A stretch of 64,000 nucleotides of DNA, from the NCBI RefSeq assembly GCF_041080815.1, contig NZ_CP160205.1, positions 310,001-374,000 of the forward strand, given 5' to 3'. Numbering within the stretch: position 1 is the stretch's first letter; each line of letters opens with the position of its first letter. Of this stretch, positions 49,580 to 58,865 are shown piece by piece. A program made the translations under genes and the position numbers. The notes beneath the pieces are model-generated. The model was not told the DNA's origin. It did no database searches and saw nothing but the letters and a program-made list of their open reading frames with translations. This DNA comes from Mucilaginibacter yixingensis (GTDB lineage: Bacteria > Bacteroidota > Bacteroidia > Sphingobacteriales > Sphingobacteriaceae).

Positions 49580-50608
49580 ATGATTAAAAAATTATACCTC
49601 ATTATTGCTTTTTGTGTGCTAACGGCCGGCAGTGCCATGGCTCAATCTGTAGATGTGCATTTTAATGCACTAGGCTTTCTGGATAACCACGAGTACAAAG
49701 AGTTTATAGATCGCTCGCACACCTACTCGGGCACCCGCACAGCGCTCGATTTTGGTTTGAAGCTCGATTCTGTTAACAGTTTTATTGTTGGTGTGAATGC
49801 ATTGCATGAGTTTGGCGCCCGTGTGTTTTTTGGTAAGGTTGATCCGGTGGCTTATTACCAATATAAAAGCAGCAACTGGCAGTTCAATGCAGGTATGTTC
49901 CCGCGCGAGGGTTTGATTAGCGACTACCCGCGTGCGTTGTTGAATGATACGCTGCGCTACTATCGCCCCAATGTAGAGGGTTTGCTGGCGCAGTATCATG
50001 ATAAACATTTTAAAGAAACCTTCTGGTTGGACTGGGTGAGCCGCCAAACCGCTACTGACCGCGAACAGTTCTTGTTCGGGGCATCGGGTAGATATTATCC
50101 AAAAGTTGATGGTAGCTTTTATATCTCGCACTATTTCCTGCTGCTGCATGATGCTGGTGCGGCGGTACTGTTGCCAAATGACCATATTAATGATAACGGC
50201 GGTGCACAGGTTCGCTTAGGTTTAGATCTGACCCACAAACAGCGCCTGTTCGACTCATTGACCGTTGAGGCCGGTGGCATGTTCTCGTTAGAGCGCTCGC
50301 GCGGTATTGATGGTTTCCAGACCCCAAAAGGTGTGGTGGCCAGTGCCTACTTTGGCTACCGCCGCTTTGCTATATATGACGAGTTTTACAAAGGCGAAGG
50401 CAGCCATATTGATTACGGCGACTCCTACTACTCGTTCCGTACCTATAACCGTGTGGACGTGATCTATACCCCGTTCCTGTTTAAAAATATCAAAGGGCAG
50501 TTTATCTTCAGCTTCCATCAAACAACCCAAAGCACGGGCAGCAACCAGCAGTCATTTAGGATTACTTATGACTTGGGCAGGAAGACGATTGCCAAGTTTA
50601 AGGATTGA
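49580..50608 (+). CDS. Outer-membrane beta-barrel protein
   Basis: 342 residues with a signal peptide (IIAFCVLTAGSAMAQ). Alternating strands such as TALDFGLKLDSVNSFIVGVNAL, WQFNAGMFPREGLI, VEAGGMFSLERSRG and YRRFAIYDEFYKGEG, with a final YDLGRKTIAKFKD, point to a porin-like barrel. I do not recognise a specific family. It lies 14 bases after the GT39 gene, so the pair is an operon; a role in surface glycan export or display is possible but unproven. Confidence 0.75.
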   Translation: MIKKLYLIIAFCVLTAGSAMAQSVDVHFNALGFLDNHEYKEFIDRSHTYSGTRTALDFGLKLDSVNSFIVGVNALHEFGARVFFGKVDPVAYYQYKSSNWQFNAGMFPREGLISDYPRALLNDTLRYYRPNVEGLLAQYHDKHFKETFWLDWVSRQTATDREQFLFGASGRYYPKVDGSFYISHYFLLLHDAGAAVLLPNDHINDNGGAQVRLGLDLTHKQRLFDSLTVEAGGMFSLERSRGIDGFQTPKGVVASAYFGYRRFAIYDEFYKGEGSHIDYGDSYYSFRTYNRVDVIYTPFLFKNIKGQFIFSFHQTTQSTGSNQQSFRITYDLGRKTIAKFKD

Positions 50609-50614
50609 TGAATA

Positions 50615-50707
50615 GTGAGTGGTTGATTGAGTTGATTAAGTGAGTGGTTGAATGGGTATAGTATTTCGCTTCCAACTACTCACTTAATCAACTTAATACA
50701 ACTCAAT
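50615..50707. repeat. Inverted repeat, 'GTTGATTGAGTTGA' family
   Basis: TAGTGAGTGGTTGATTGAGT and TTGATTAAGTGAGT on the left pair with ACTCACTTAATCAACTTAAT and ACAACTCAAT on the right. It ends the operon above and matches 34086. Confidence 0.75.
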
Positions 50708-50763
50708 CCCCCCAATAAAACCTATCAAACACCGTTACCATAATCTAATCAAAACCCAAATCA

Positions 50764-51477
50764 ATGAAACTAAAATTGTTATCCTTTACATTCCTCTTTT
50801 TCGCGGTCACGGGCGTGGCTTCGGCGCAGGTGAATGAGCTGAGTACCTGGGGAGCCTGGTTCCACACGCAGAAATTTTCTGAGCACTGGGGAATCATGTT
50901 CGACGGACAGTTCCGCTCGGCGCACCACGCTGCTTATTTGCGCAATGTGTTATTGAGACCCTCTGTGGCTTATCATTTCAGTAAAACCAAAAATGTATCA
51001 TTGGGCTACGCTTATGTGGCTACCAATGGTCGCAACCCGGCAGGCGAGCATACCTTCCGTCCAGAGCACCGCATTTTTGAACAATTTATTGTAAACCACA
51101 AAGCAGGCACCAACACCAACGTGATGCACCGCTTTAGACTGGAACAGCGCTTTCAGGGCAAAACGGCCACACAGCCGGATGTGTTCTCTCAGCGTTTCCG
51201 CTATTTTGTTCGCGGTGTAATTCCGGTGAACAACAACCAGCCAACCTTTACCAAGGGTACCTTTGTAGCCCTGCAAAATGAGGCGTTTGCCAACGTGCAA
51301 AACAAAAATCAGGTAAACAAACATGTGTTTGATCAGAACCGTGCCTATGCGGCCTTCGGTTACCGTTTAAGCAAGCTGATGGATATTGAGGCAGGTTACC
51401 TTAATCAATACATTAAACAGGCCGAGGCTTACACCATTAACCATGTGGCGCAGGTGGCAGTTTATACCAGGTTTTAA
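50764..51477 (+). CDS. DUF2490 outer-membrane protein
   Basis: 237 residues with a signal peptide (LLSFTFLFFAVTGVASAQ). The pattern ELSTWGAWFHTQKFSEHWGIMFDGQFR, LLRPSVAYHFSKTKNVSLGYAYV, NVMHRFRLEQRF, FRYFVRGVIPVN fits DUF2490, a 10-12-strand barrel family common in Bacteroidota and Proteobacteria. No ligand known. It stands alone, followed by a repeat. Confidence 0.85.
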   Translation: MKLKLLSFTFLFFAVTGVASAQVNELSTWGAWFHTQKFSEHWGIMFDGQFRSAHHAAYLRNVLLRPSVAYHFSKTKNVSLGYAYVATNGRNPAGEHTFRPEHRIFEQFIVNHKAGTNTNVMHRFRLEQRFQGKTATQPDVFSQRFRYFVRGVIPVNNNQPTFTKGTFVALQNEAFANVQNKNQVNKHVFDQNRAYAAFGYRLSKLMDIEAGYLNQYIKQAEAYTINHVAQVAVYTRF

Positions 51478-51508
51478 TGTGATAAGGTTAAGTTTGTAAT
51501 TACAATCG

Positions 51509-51604
51509 CGTCATTTCGAGGAACGAAGCAGTCTCTGTACAGGCAAAGCGGATATGTAAGTCCGATTGTCCTTCGCAGAGATTGCTTCGTTCCTCGCAAT
51601 GACG
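51509..51604. repeat. 96-bp inverted repeat, 'CGTCATTNCGAGGAACGAAG' form
   Basis: Bounded by CGTCATTTCGAGGAACGAAG and CTTCGTTCCTCGCAATGACG. The arms are about 29 bases with two mismatches (T/G and G/A positions). It has the same length and arms as the element at 56418. Confidence 0.9.
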
Positions 51605-51660
51605 CTTTTATTTAGTAGCAGTTATCGTTTCGTAAAAGGCTTGTTTTTGTCTATTAGAAT

Positions 51661-52356
51661 TTATATTCTTTCAATATCTCCGCTGCCCGTTGATGATTTC
51701 ATGACGCTTTTTGGCGAGCCTGCATAATGGATATCGCCACTGCCTGATGAGTGTGCCATCAGGTTCTCGCTCACCCTGATGCTTACATCACCGGAGCCGC
51801 TGGTGCTTACGTTGGCAGATGCGGTAGACAGGTCACGGCCATCAAAATCGCCCGAACCTGATGTTTTTACCGAGCAGTTAGTAGCGCGTCCGCGTAGCTG
51901 GATATCACCTGATCCGCTTATCTGCGTGGTCAGCAGGTTTACATCAACCCTGCCGTCAAAATCGCCGGAACCGGAGATGTTTAGCGCCAGCCTATCAGCT
52001 TTTAGTCCGCTTTTAAATGATACATCGCCTGCACCACTCATACTGATGCCGCTAATATTGCGGACACTGATATAAATGATCATCTTACCATGATTGAAAA
52101 AGTTGTCCCAGTGGAAGCCTTTTTTCATATAGATCCTCAGTTCGCCATCACGTACCTCAGTAATAATGTTGTCAATTACTTTGGGAGAAGCGTCGACCTT
52201 TACAGATTCGGTACCGCCTTGGGTAATTACCAGGTCGCACGAGGTGCTGGAGCTAATGGCATGAAAGCCGGTCAGGTGGCGGTCCTGCACCTCGGCAGCA
52301 GCGCTTAAGCCAGCCAGCATAGCCAGAACAAAAATAATTTTAGCGATTGATTTCAT
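51661..52356 (-). CDS. GIN-domain (DUF2807) protein
   Basis: 231 residues with a signal peptide (IIFVLAMLAGLSAAAE). A right-handed parallel beta-helix is visible as recurring S-G-S-G-D-x-x turns about every 18-20 residues: GAGDVSFKSG, GSGDFDGRVD, GSGDIQLRG, GSGDFDGRDL, GSGDVSIRV, GSGDIHYAG, GSGDIERI. This is the head GIN domain of putative autotransporter adhesins in Bacteroidota. Exported, probably periplasmic or surface. Function unknown. Confidence 0.9.
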   Translation of the reverse strand: MKSIAKIIFVLAMLAGLSAAAEVQDRHLTGFHAISSSTSCDLVITQGGTESVKVDASPKVIDNIITEVRDGELRIYMKKGFHWDNFFNHGKMIIYISVRNISGISMSGAGDVSFKSGLKADRLALNISGSGDFDGRVDVNLLTTQISGSGDIQLRGRATNCSVKTSGSGDFDGRDLSTASANVSTSGSGDVSIRVSENLMAHSSGSGDIHYAGSPKSVMKSSTGSGDIERI

Positions 52357-52778
52357 GTTTGATGTTTGTTTAGTATAAGATGCGTTGGGGGAGCAACAGG
52401 TTGCACTAAAATTAAACTTTTTTAGCCATTGCTGATAAGCGCTATGGTTGTTCTGCTTTTATCTCTTCTGATTCATTTCGGCCTCAAGTTTCTTTTTAAC
52501 TCTTTTAATTCCTTTTCAGAATTGTTAAATAATCAGGAGAGGGTGATTGCGATTTTAAACATGATGATATTGGTTTGGTTTGTATCTCAAATATATTGAT
52601 TTACGGTATCCAAAACATTGTCTGAAATTGATATACAGCGCCTTTTGTGAAATAAATTACCTTTTAAAATATGTTTTTTGTCACAAAAACGTTATAGTTG
52701 CACGTTGTAACGCAAGTGGGCCTGGCATTAGTAGATGGTCAACTTTATTGATATTCATATATTGTAGGTATAATTGTT
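52357..52778. other. Intergenic stretch before small Cys-rich gene
   Basis: About 420 bases, A/T-rich, between divergent genes. It holds no ORF with plausible codon use, no clear repeat and no tRNA. No consensus promoter for the minus-strand GIN gene was found. Confidence 0.4.
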
Positions 52779-52786
52779 TAATTTTG
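52779..52786 (+). promoter_or_regulatory. -7 box abutting the small Cys-rich gene (leaderless type)
   Basis: TAATTTTG, then CGCC, then ATG at 52791. Confidence 0.65.
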
Positions 52787-52790
52787 CGCC

Positions 52791-52949
52791 ATGATTCAAG
52801 GGATTATAGTAGCGGTAGTTTTTGCAGCAGCGTTGTTTTACCTGGGCCGCAAGGCTTATGCATCGTTGTTTGTAAAAAAGGGCTGTGGCGGTAATTGCAA
52901 ATGTGGTGTTGATTTTTCTAACATTGATCCTACCAAACCAGTACACTAA
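52791..52949 (+). CDS. FeoB-associated-type small Cys-rich membrane protein
   Basis: 52 residues: one membrane helix (IIVAVVFAAALFYLGRKAY) then a short cytoplasmic tail with Cys32, Cys36 and Cys38 in KKGCGGNCKCG. This layout is that of the FeoB-associated Cys-rich membrane protein family, which sits beside feoB in many bacteria and may handle iron. No feoAB is visible here, so an iron role is only suggested by family. It is too short for ordinary ORF cut-offs but has a perfect -7 box and good codon use. The next gene is 70 bases downstream. Confidence 0.7.
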   Translation: MIQGIIVAVVFAAALFYLGRKAYASLFVKKGCGGNCKCGVDFSNIDPTKPVH

Positions 52950-53019
52950 TAAACCGGTTCTCTTTCTTATAAATCTCTTTCGTTAAAACAATAAACAAGC
53001 TTAATCATTATAGTTCTTA

Positions 53020-56000
53020 ATGGCTCATAAACAGGTTTTTCAAGCTGATAACCCCGGTAGATGGAACCGTTTTAAGTGGCTTAGCCGTATCATCATACTT
53101 GTACTAATTGGCAGTGTGATTGGCGCCATCATCACCATCCGTTCTACCCAGTACCCCGAACTGCCTAACCTTAACGCTGCTCCAAAAAAATTCTCAAAAG
53201 AAGATCTGGAATACCTGCGCAGTACACGCAAGTACAAAGCATTTAAGATTGATACCGAAAGGCTGGTAGAAATGCGCCGCAACCTGCAGTTGCATCGCCA
53301 GAAACATCCTAACAACAAGGCTCGTATTAACGTAGGCTTTTACCGTGCTTGGGAAACGCAGGCCTATACATCGCTGCAAGATCATATCTCTCGTTTGGAT
53401 ATGATTGTGAGCGAGGGTTTCACCGTTACCCCCAACGCAGACACGCTTACGGTGCGCATTGACACGGGGCTTGTTAACCTTAACCGGCGTTATAATAAGC
53501 CTATCCTCATCTCGCTTAGTAACTACATCAATATTGATAATAAAACCGGTGGGTTTGACAGCAAGGATGTTGTGCGTATTGTAAATAGCAAAAAATCGCG
53601 CACTACGTTTATCAACAGCATTGTATCCAAGCTGGTTAAATATAACATGCAGGGTGTTAACCTGGAGTTGGAGGATCTTAAGGATCGTAACACCCCTGGT
53701 TTTATCGCCTTTGAGAAAGAACTCTATGAAACCCTGCACGCCCAAAAATTCCTGGTAACGCAAAACGTTGCTGCCGATGACGAGGCCTACAATCTGGAGA
53801 TGCTGCAGCATTATAACGACTATCTGTTTGTATTTGCAGTAGATCAGCATGGCGAGAATACTACGCCCGGCGATGTTGCCCACCAGCACTGGGTGGAGGA
53901 GATTCTGGATAATGTATGTTCAAGAATACCAAGCAACAAGGTTATTTTAACCATTGCCGGCGGCGGTTATGACTGGCCGGAGAACAGTGAGGGCCGGGCC
54001 GTGGGTTATCAGGAAGCGGTAAGTACGGCAAAAGAAAATAACAGCCAGATTGTGTTTGATCCGCAATCGGCCAATTTGCATTACAATTACATTGCGCAGG
54101 ACGGCATTAAGCACACCGTTTATTTTGTTGATGCGGTGGCCAATTTTAACATCATCCGCATGGCTGATGATTGGGCTACCGGTGGCGTTGCCCTGTGGCG
54201 TATTGGTGTAGAAGACCCGCGGTTGTGGAGTTTCTTCCAGAAAAACCTGGCTATAGACATTCTGCGTAAAACAGGTATTGATACCGCTCAGCTTACCCGG
54301 GTTGGACTGAACAATCACATTGATTATGCAGGTGATGGTGAAGTGCTCGATCTGGTAACCACACCAGATACCGGCAAGATCAGTATTAAAATAGATCATA
54401 ATAACTTTATGATCACCGATCAGAAGTACATCAAGCTGCCAACCAAGTACGTGATCCGTAAATATGGATATGCTCCTAAAAAGGTAGTATTGACGTTTGA
54501 TGATGGTCCGGATCCTGATTATACGCCACGCATCCTTGACATTCTGAAACGTGAGCATGTACCTGCAGCCTTCTTTGTGGTGGGCTCTATGGTAGAAAAG
54601 AATATACCACTGCTACGCCGTGAGTTTGACGAGGGATACGAAATTGGTAATCACACCTACTTCCACCCGGATATTTCTACCATTGATACCCAGCGTGTAA
54701 AATTGGAGTTGAACGCTACCCGTAAGCTTATTGAGTCGGTTACCGGCAGAAGTACCATTTTGTTCCGCCCGCCGTTCAATGCCGATGCCGAGCCGCAAAC
54801 GCTGGCTGAGGTTATCCCGGTGGCGCAGAGCAAGCGCCAAAGCTACATCAACATCGGTGAATCTATTGACCCGTGGGACTGGCAGCCTGGCGTAACTGCC
54901 GATAGCATCATTGCCCGCGTTAAGCGCGATTATAACAAAGGGTCAATGATCCTGCTGCATGATGCCGGTGGCGATACCCGTGAAGAAACCGTAAAGGCCC
55001 TGCCAGAGATTATCCACTTCTTTAAGAGCAAAGGCTACACGTTTACCACCATTGCCGATGTATTGGGCAAGAAAAAGGAAGACCTGATGCCGCCGATACA
55101 TGATGACGCTAACAGCGGCATTACCGGCAGGCTTTATGATATTTTTATTGGCGGCTACTTTTATGGCTCGTGGATATTGGAGTACATTTTTGTTACGGCC
55201 ATATTCCTGGCTATAGCGCGTATCATTTTTGTGGGGGTACTGGCGCTTAAACAATATTCAGATACCAAGAAAGAAGAGCGCAACCTGCCACCAGCCAGCG
55301 AGCTGCCGCCGGTGAGCATTATTGTGCCAGGCTACAATGAGGAGGTTACGGCCCTTAAAACCATCAACTCGCTGTTAGAAACAGAATACAGCGTCTACGA
55401 AATTATTTTTGTGGATGACGGATCGAAAGATAAAACCTTCGAGATTGTAAACAATGCCTACGGCGATCATGAGTCGGTACGTGTGCTTACCAAGCCAAAC
55501 GGCGGTAAAGCATCGGCTCTGAACTTCGGTATCAGTCATGCCAAGTACGATTTTGTGGTTTGTATTGACGCCGATACCCAACTGAGTAATGATGCCATTT
55601 ACCACCTGATGGCCTATTTTACCGATGAGGAAATAGGCGCAGTGGCGGGTACCGTTAAAGTGGGTAACGCCAATAACCTGATCACCCACTGGCAATCTAT
55701 CGAGTACATTACGGCCCAGAATATGGACCGCCGTGCGTTTGATGTGCTGAACAGTATTACCGTGGTCCCTGGTGCTATTGGCGCCTTCCGTAAGTCGGCC
55801 ATCTTTAAGGCGGGCGGCTTTACCATGGATACCCTGGCAGAGGATTGCGATTTAACCATGCGCATCCTGAAACTGGGCTATATTGTACGCAATTGCGATA
55901 CCGCCTTTGCTTATACCGAGGCGCCGGAAACGCTGGAGGCACTGATGAAACAACGCTTCCGCTGGAGTTTTGGCGTAATCCAAAGTTTCTGGAAAAACAG

Positions 56001-56388
56001 GGACGCGCTGTTCAACAAAAAGTATAAATACTTCGGTATGGTGGGGATGCCAAACATCCTGCTGTTCCAGATCATCCTGCCGCTGTTCTCGCCGCTGGCA
56101 GATATTATGATGGTATTTGGCCTGTTCAGTGATAAGCCGGGCAAAATCCTGATCTATTACCTGGCGTTCATTGTGGTAGACTTGCTGGTGTCAGTCCTGG
56201 CCTTCCGCATGGAGAAGGAGGATTATAAGAAGCTGGTCTACATCATCCCGCAAAAATTTGCGTGGCGACAGCTGATGTATTACATCCTCTTTAAATCGGT
56301 TCGTCGCGCCCTCAAAGGTCAGCATAGCGGCTGGGGTGTACTGAAACGTACCGGTAATGTAAAATTGAAAGAAGCAGGGAAGAAGTAG
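53020..56388 (+). CDS. GH18-like / polysaccharide deacetylase / GT2 synthase fusion
   Basis: 1122 residues, three enzyme modules. After a membrane helix (about 20-42), residues 95-430 form a GH18-like barrel whose catalytic strand reads GVNLELEDL (Glu216, Glu218), with Glu where most GH18 have Asp. Residues 480-690 form a CE4 deacetylase: TFDDGP (Asp494, Asp495), His545 and His549, FRPPFN. A helix at about 700-735 leads to a GT2 synthase domain: VPGYNEE, DDGS (Asp799-800), DADT (850-853), EDCD (941-944) and QRFRW (978-982). Two or three helices end it. Such fusions are predicted to polymerise and modify an N-acetylglucosamine-like polysaccharide at the inner membrane. The product is inferred. 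Confidence 0.88.
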   Translation: MAHKQVFQADNPGRWNRFKWLSRIIILVLIGSVIGAIITIRSTQYPELPNLNAAPKKFSKEDLEYLRSTRKYKAFKIDTERLVEMRRNLQLHRQKHPNNKARINVGFYRAWETQAYTSLQDHISRLDMIVSEGFTVTPNADTLTVRIDTGLVNLNRRYNKPILISLSNYINIDNKTGGFDSKDVVRIVNSKKSRTTFINSIVSKLVKYNMQGVNLELEDLKDRNTPGFIAFEKELYETLHAQKFLVTQNVAADDEAYNLEMLQHYNDYLFVFAVDQHGENTTPGDVAHQHWVEEILDNVCSRIPSNKVILTIAGGGYDWPENSEGRAVGYQEAVSTAKENNSQIVFDPQSANLHYNYIAQDGIKHTVYFVDAVANFNIIRMADDWATGGVALWRIGVEDPRLWSFFQKNLAIDILRKTGIDTAQLTRVGLNNHIDYAGDGEVLDLVTTPDTGKISIKIDHNNFMITDQKYIKLPTKYVIRKYGYAPKKVVLTFDDGPDPDYTPRILDILKREHVPAAFFVVGSMVEKNIPLLRREFDEGYEIGNHTYFHPDISTIDTQRVKLELNATRKLIESVTGRSTILFRPPFNADAEPQTLAEVIPVAQSKRQSYINIGESIDPWDWQPGVTADSIIARVKRDYNKGSMILLHDAGGDTREETVKALPEIIHFFKSKGYTFTTIADVLGKKKEDLMPPIHDDANSGITGRLYDIFIGGYFYGSWILEYIFVTAIFLAIARIIFVGVLALKQYSDTKKEERNLPPASELPPVSIIVPGYNEEVTALKTINSLLETEYSVYEIIFVDDGSKDKTFEIVNNAYGDHESVRVLTKPNGGKASALNFGISHAKYDFVVCIDADTQLSNDAIYHLMAYFTDEEIGAVAGTVKVGNANNLITHWQSIEYITAQNMDRRAFDVLNSITVVPGAIGAFRKSAIFKAGGFTMDTLAEDCDLTMRILKLGYIVRNCDTAFAYTEAPETLEALMKQRFRWSFGVIQSFWKNRDALFNKKYKYFGMVGMPNILLFQIILPLFSPLADIMMVFGLFSDKPGKILIYYLAFIVVDLLVSVLAFRMEKEDYKKLVYIIPQKFAWRQLMYYILFKSVRRALKGQHSGWGVLKRTGNVKLKEAGKK

Positions 56389-56417
56389 GGATTATTTGTC
56401 CCATTGTTATTCCTAAT

Positions 56418-56513
56418 CGTCATTGCGAGGAACGAAGCAATCTCTGTAAAGGACAGTCGGAAGTGTTAATCCGATCCGCATACGCAGAGATTGCTTCGTT
56501 CCTCGCAATGACG
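56418..56513. repeat. 96-bp inverted repeat, 'CGTCATTGCGAGGAACGAAG' form
   Basis: Bounded by CGTCATTGCGAGGAACGAAG and CTTCGTTCCTCGCAATGACG; arms are perfect for about 29 bases. 96 bases, as at 51509, with a different centre. It lies between convergent genes. The rest of 56514-56690 has no gene; an open frame there is only a run-on of the repeat. Confidence 0.9.
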
Positions 56514-56699
56514 TGGATGAAACAATTGCTGATCAACTACTCTCTGGTCAAAAAAGAATTAAACCATTTCTCTCAACCCCAGTCCAATTATTGAACCAAA
56601 CGATAATCGCCATGTGGATAATCAGAATATGTTGGAATTATTACTTCGGTCACCTGGATAGGTTGCAGGTGCAAGCGTGTCGTGCCGGGGTATATTAAA

Positions 56700-56732
56700 A
56701 AAGAAAACGCCCGGGGTTGCCGGGCGCTTCGT
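56700..56732 (-). terminator. Terminator of pyk
   Basis: On the minus strand GCGCCCGG and CCGGGCG pair around CAAC and are followed by TTTTCTTTTTT. It starts about 45 bases after the pyk stop. Confidence 0.85.
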
Positions 56733-56773
56733 TTCTTTATTGGGCTGACCAGCGTATTGCTGGTTGGCTTTTT

Positions 56774-58210
56774 TTATTCAATAACAGCTACTTTAAGCAT
56801 GTTGGTTTTGCCTTGTTTAGCAATTGGCACTGCGGCAGTGTTAATCACTACATCGCCAACCTCAATCAGATTCTCGGCTTTCAGGATACCGTTTACATCG
56901 GCAATCGTTTTGTCGGTGCTCTCTTGTTTATCGTAATAGAAAGCTTTTACACCCCATACCAAGCTCAGTGCGTTAAGCAGGTTGCGGTTTGAAGTAAAGA
57001 TGTAAGTGCTGGCTTTAGGGCGATAGCTTGAAATTTCAAATGCGGTATAACCAGAGAAAGTCATTGACACGATACCTACAGCATTGGTATGACCAGCCAA
57101 ATGCACTGCCGACTCGCAAATAGCGTTGCTCAGGTAGTTTGCAGGTGCAATTTTATCATAAGGCAGTTTCTCGGCATTGAACGGATAGCCGCGCTCTTCC
57201 ACATTACGAACGATCTTAGCCATGGTCTCGATAACAATCAGCGGGAATTCACCTACTGATGTCTCGCCGCTTAGCATCACGGCATCGGCGCCATCAAGTA
57301 CAGAGTTAGCAACGTCATTCACCTCGGCACGGGTTGGGCGAGGAGTGGTGATCATTGACTCCAGCATCTGGGTAGCCACAATAACCGGTTTAGAAGCTGC
57401 ACGACATTTCTTAACAATCATTTTTTGCAGTAATGGCACTTCTTCCAGCGGCATTTCCACACCCAGGTCACCACGGGCCACCATCACACCGTCGGTTGCT
57501 TCAACAATACCGTCAATGTTATCAATAGCCTCAGGTTTCTCTATTTTGGCAATAACGCGGGCAGCTTTACCACTGCGGTTAATAATGCGTTTAAGCTCGG
57601 TAATATCATTAGCAGAACGTACAAAAGAAAGACCGATCCACTCTACATCATTTTGCAGCGCAAATTCCAGGTTTTCCAGATCTTCTTCAGTTAAGCTAGG
57701 GATAGATACTTTGGTGTTTGGCAGGTTAACGCCTTTGCGTGAGGTAAGGATACCACCGTGAACAATTTCACAAACTACCAGGTCTTTTTTGTTGGTTTCA
57801 ACCACCTTCATTTGGATCTTGCCGTCGTCCAGCAAAATAATTTCACCGGCTTTTACGTCCTGTGGGAAGGCTTCATAAGTAATGTAGATCTGGTTGTCAT
57901 CGCCAATACACTCGTTGGTGGTCATGTTGATGCGTTTGCCGTTGGCCAGGTGGATACCACCATCTTTTACCAAACCGATACGAATTTTAGGACCCTGTAA
58001 ATCGGCCAGGATGCCTACATTCATTTTATATTTATCGTTGATCTCGCGAATAATATCAATAGTTTTCTGGTGATCTTCTGGTTTACCGTGCGAGAAATTC
58101 AGGCGGCAAACGTTAACACCGGCTTTTACCATGGCCAAAAGCACATCTTTTTTGGCAGATGCCGGACCCATGGTGGCAACTATTTTTGTTCTGTTATAAG
58201 ATAATTTCAT
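56774..58210 (-). CDS. pyk: Pyruvate kinase
   Basis: 478 residues. It makes pyruvate and ATP from phosphoenolpyruvate and ADP, the last step of glycolysis. Family motifs: RTKIVATMGPASA, VCRLNFSHGKPEDH, ILADLQGPKIRIG, DVEWIGLSFVRSANDI, the active-site IAKIEKPEAIDNIDGIVEATDGVMVARGDLGVEMP with catalytic Lys, and VATQMLESM...PTRAEVNDVANSVLDGADAVMLSGETSVG. The C-terminal regulatory domain is complete. The gene for the IPExxxVDY protein lies upstream, 72 bases away in the same direction. Confidence 0.97.
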   Translation of the reverse strand: MKLSYNRTKIVATMGPASAKKDVLLAMVKAGVNVCRLNFSHGKPEDHQKTIDIIREINDKYKMNVGILADLQGPKIRIGLVKDGGIHLANGKRINMTTNECIGDDNQIYITYEAFPQDVKAGEIILLDDGKIQMKVVETNKKDLVVCEIVHGGILTSRKGVNLPNTKVSIPSLTEEDLENLEFALQNDVEWIGLSFVRSANDITELKRIINRSGKAARVIAKIEKPEAIDNIDGIVEATDGVMVARGDLGVEMPLEEVPLLQKMIVKKCRAASKPVIVATQMLESMITTPRPTRAEVNDVANSVLDGADAVMLSGETSVGEFPLIVIETMAKIVRNVEERGYPFNAEKLPYDKIAPANYLSNAICESAVHLAGHTNAVGIVSMTFSGYTAFEISSYRPKASTYIFTSNRNLLNALSLVWGVKAFYYDKQESTDKTIADVNGILKAENLIEVGDVVINTAAVPIAKQGKTNMLKVAVIE

Positions 58211-58282
58211 ATTTAATCAGGTTAAACTGGCTTAAAAAGCAGGCGCAAATTAGTGTATTTTTAACACATTGAAAAACTTGTT

Positions 58283-58711
58283 CTAAAATAAAAGGTTTTC
58301 TTTGGATTTGATGCGCTTCGGATCAATTTTTATAGCAGCCACAATCTCGGGTATCCGGTTCAATCCGTTAATGATTTCGGCCAGATCATAGTCGTCTATA
58401 TAGTTCTTAATCATTAAAAAATAGTCGGCTTCGCGCATTTCAGGTATCAGCATACCGTCTGTTCCGCGGTTGGCAATGAGGTAAAAATCGGTCTCGCTGG
58501 CCTCCCAAAAGTCATTAAACATAGCAAATGGCACTGGTTCTGCACTGGTAGGGTAAATCTGCACTTCGTGGTCATTTATCCGCACAAAATTAAAGCGCAG
58601 ATGCTTGTTAATCAGGTAAGCTACACGATAATCCCTCAATGGTGCGGTGATGGCAATCAGCACAAAATCAAGGTCAATCTCTAACTTTAAAAGCTTTTTA
58701 TTCAAAACCAT
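58283..58711 (-). CDS. IPExxxVDY family protein
   Basis: 142 residues, named for the motif seen here as LIPEMREADYFLMIKNYIDD near residue 88. No signal peptide or catalytic pattern. From memory the gene is well conserved in Bacteroidota and is often placed next to pyk and the acpP-fabF-rnc cluster, exactly as here. That conserved setting suggests a housekeeping or regulatory role in carbon or lipid metabolism, but no function is known. It precedes pyk in the same orientation and probably shares its transcript. Confidence 0.88.
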   Translation of the reverse strand: MVLNKKLLKLEIDLDFVLIAITAPLRDYRVAYLINKHLRFNFVRINDHEVQIYPTSAEPVPFAMFNDFWEASETDFYLIANRGTDGMLIPEMREADYFLMIKNYIDDYDLAEIINGLNRIPEIVAAIKIDPKRIKSKENLLF

Positions 58712-58724
58712 ACGGTTAAAAATG

Positions 58725-58732
58725 CAAATTTA
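58725..58732 (-). promoter_or_regulatory. -7 box of the IPExxxVDY-pyk unit
   Basis: TAAATTTG on the minus strand, 13 bases before the ATG, predicting a leader of about 10 bases. Confidence 0.55.
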
Positions 58733-58865
58733 ACAACAGAAACATCCGAGCAGAAATTTTGTTAAAACTTTGTTAAAGATTAATGCAAAGATTTTAGATT
58801 TGATATTTGATTTAATTTATTTTTCTTTGCACAGAATTTTATTAATCATTTAAAACAGAAAAACC

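Noticed and set aside
53194..53889. Long antisense frame in the GH18-CE4-GT2 gene
   Set aside because: Overlaps conserved coding sequence and has no recognisable domain.
56513..56698. Plus-strand frame after the repeat at 56418
   Set aside because: Starts in the repeat end, no ribosome site or homology; only run-on of the repeat.
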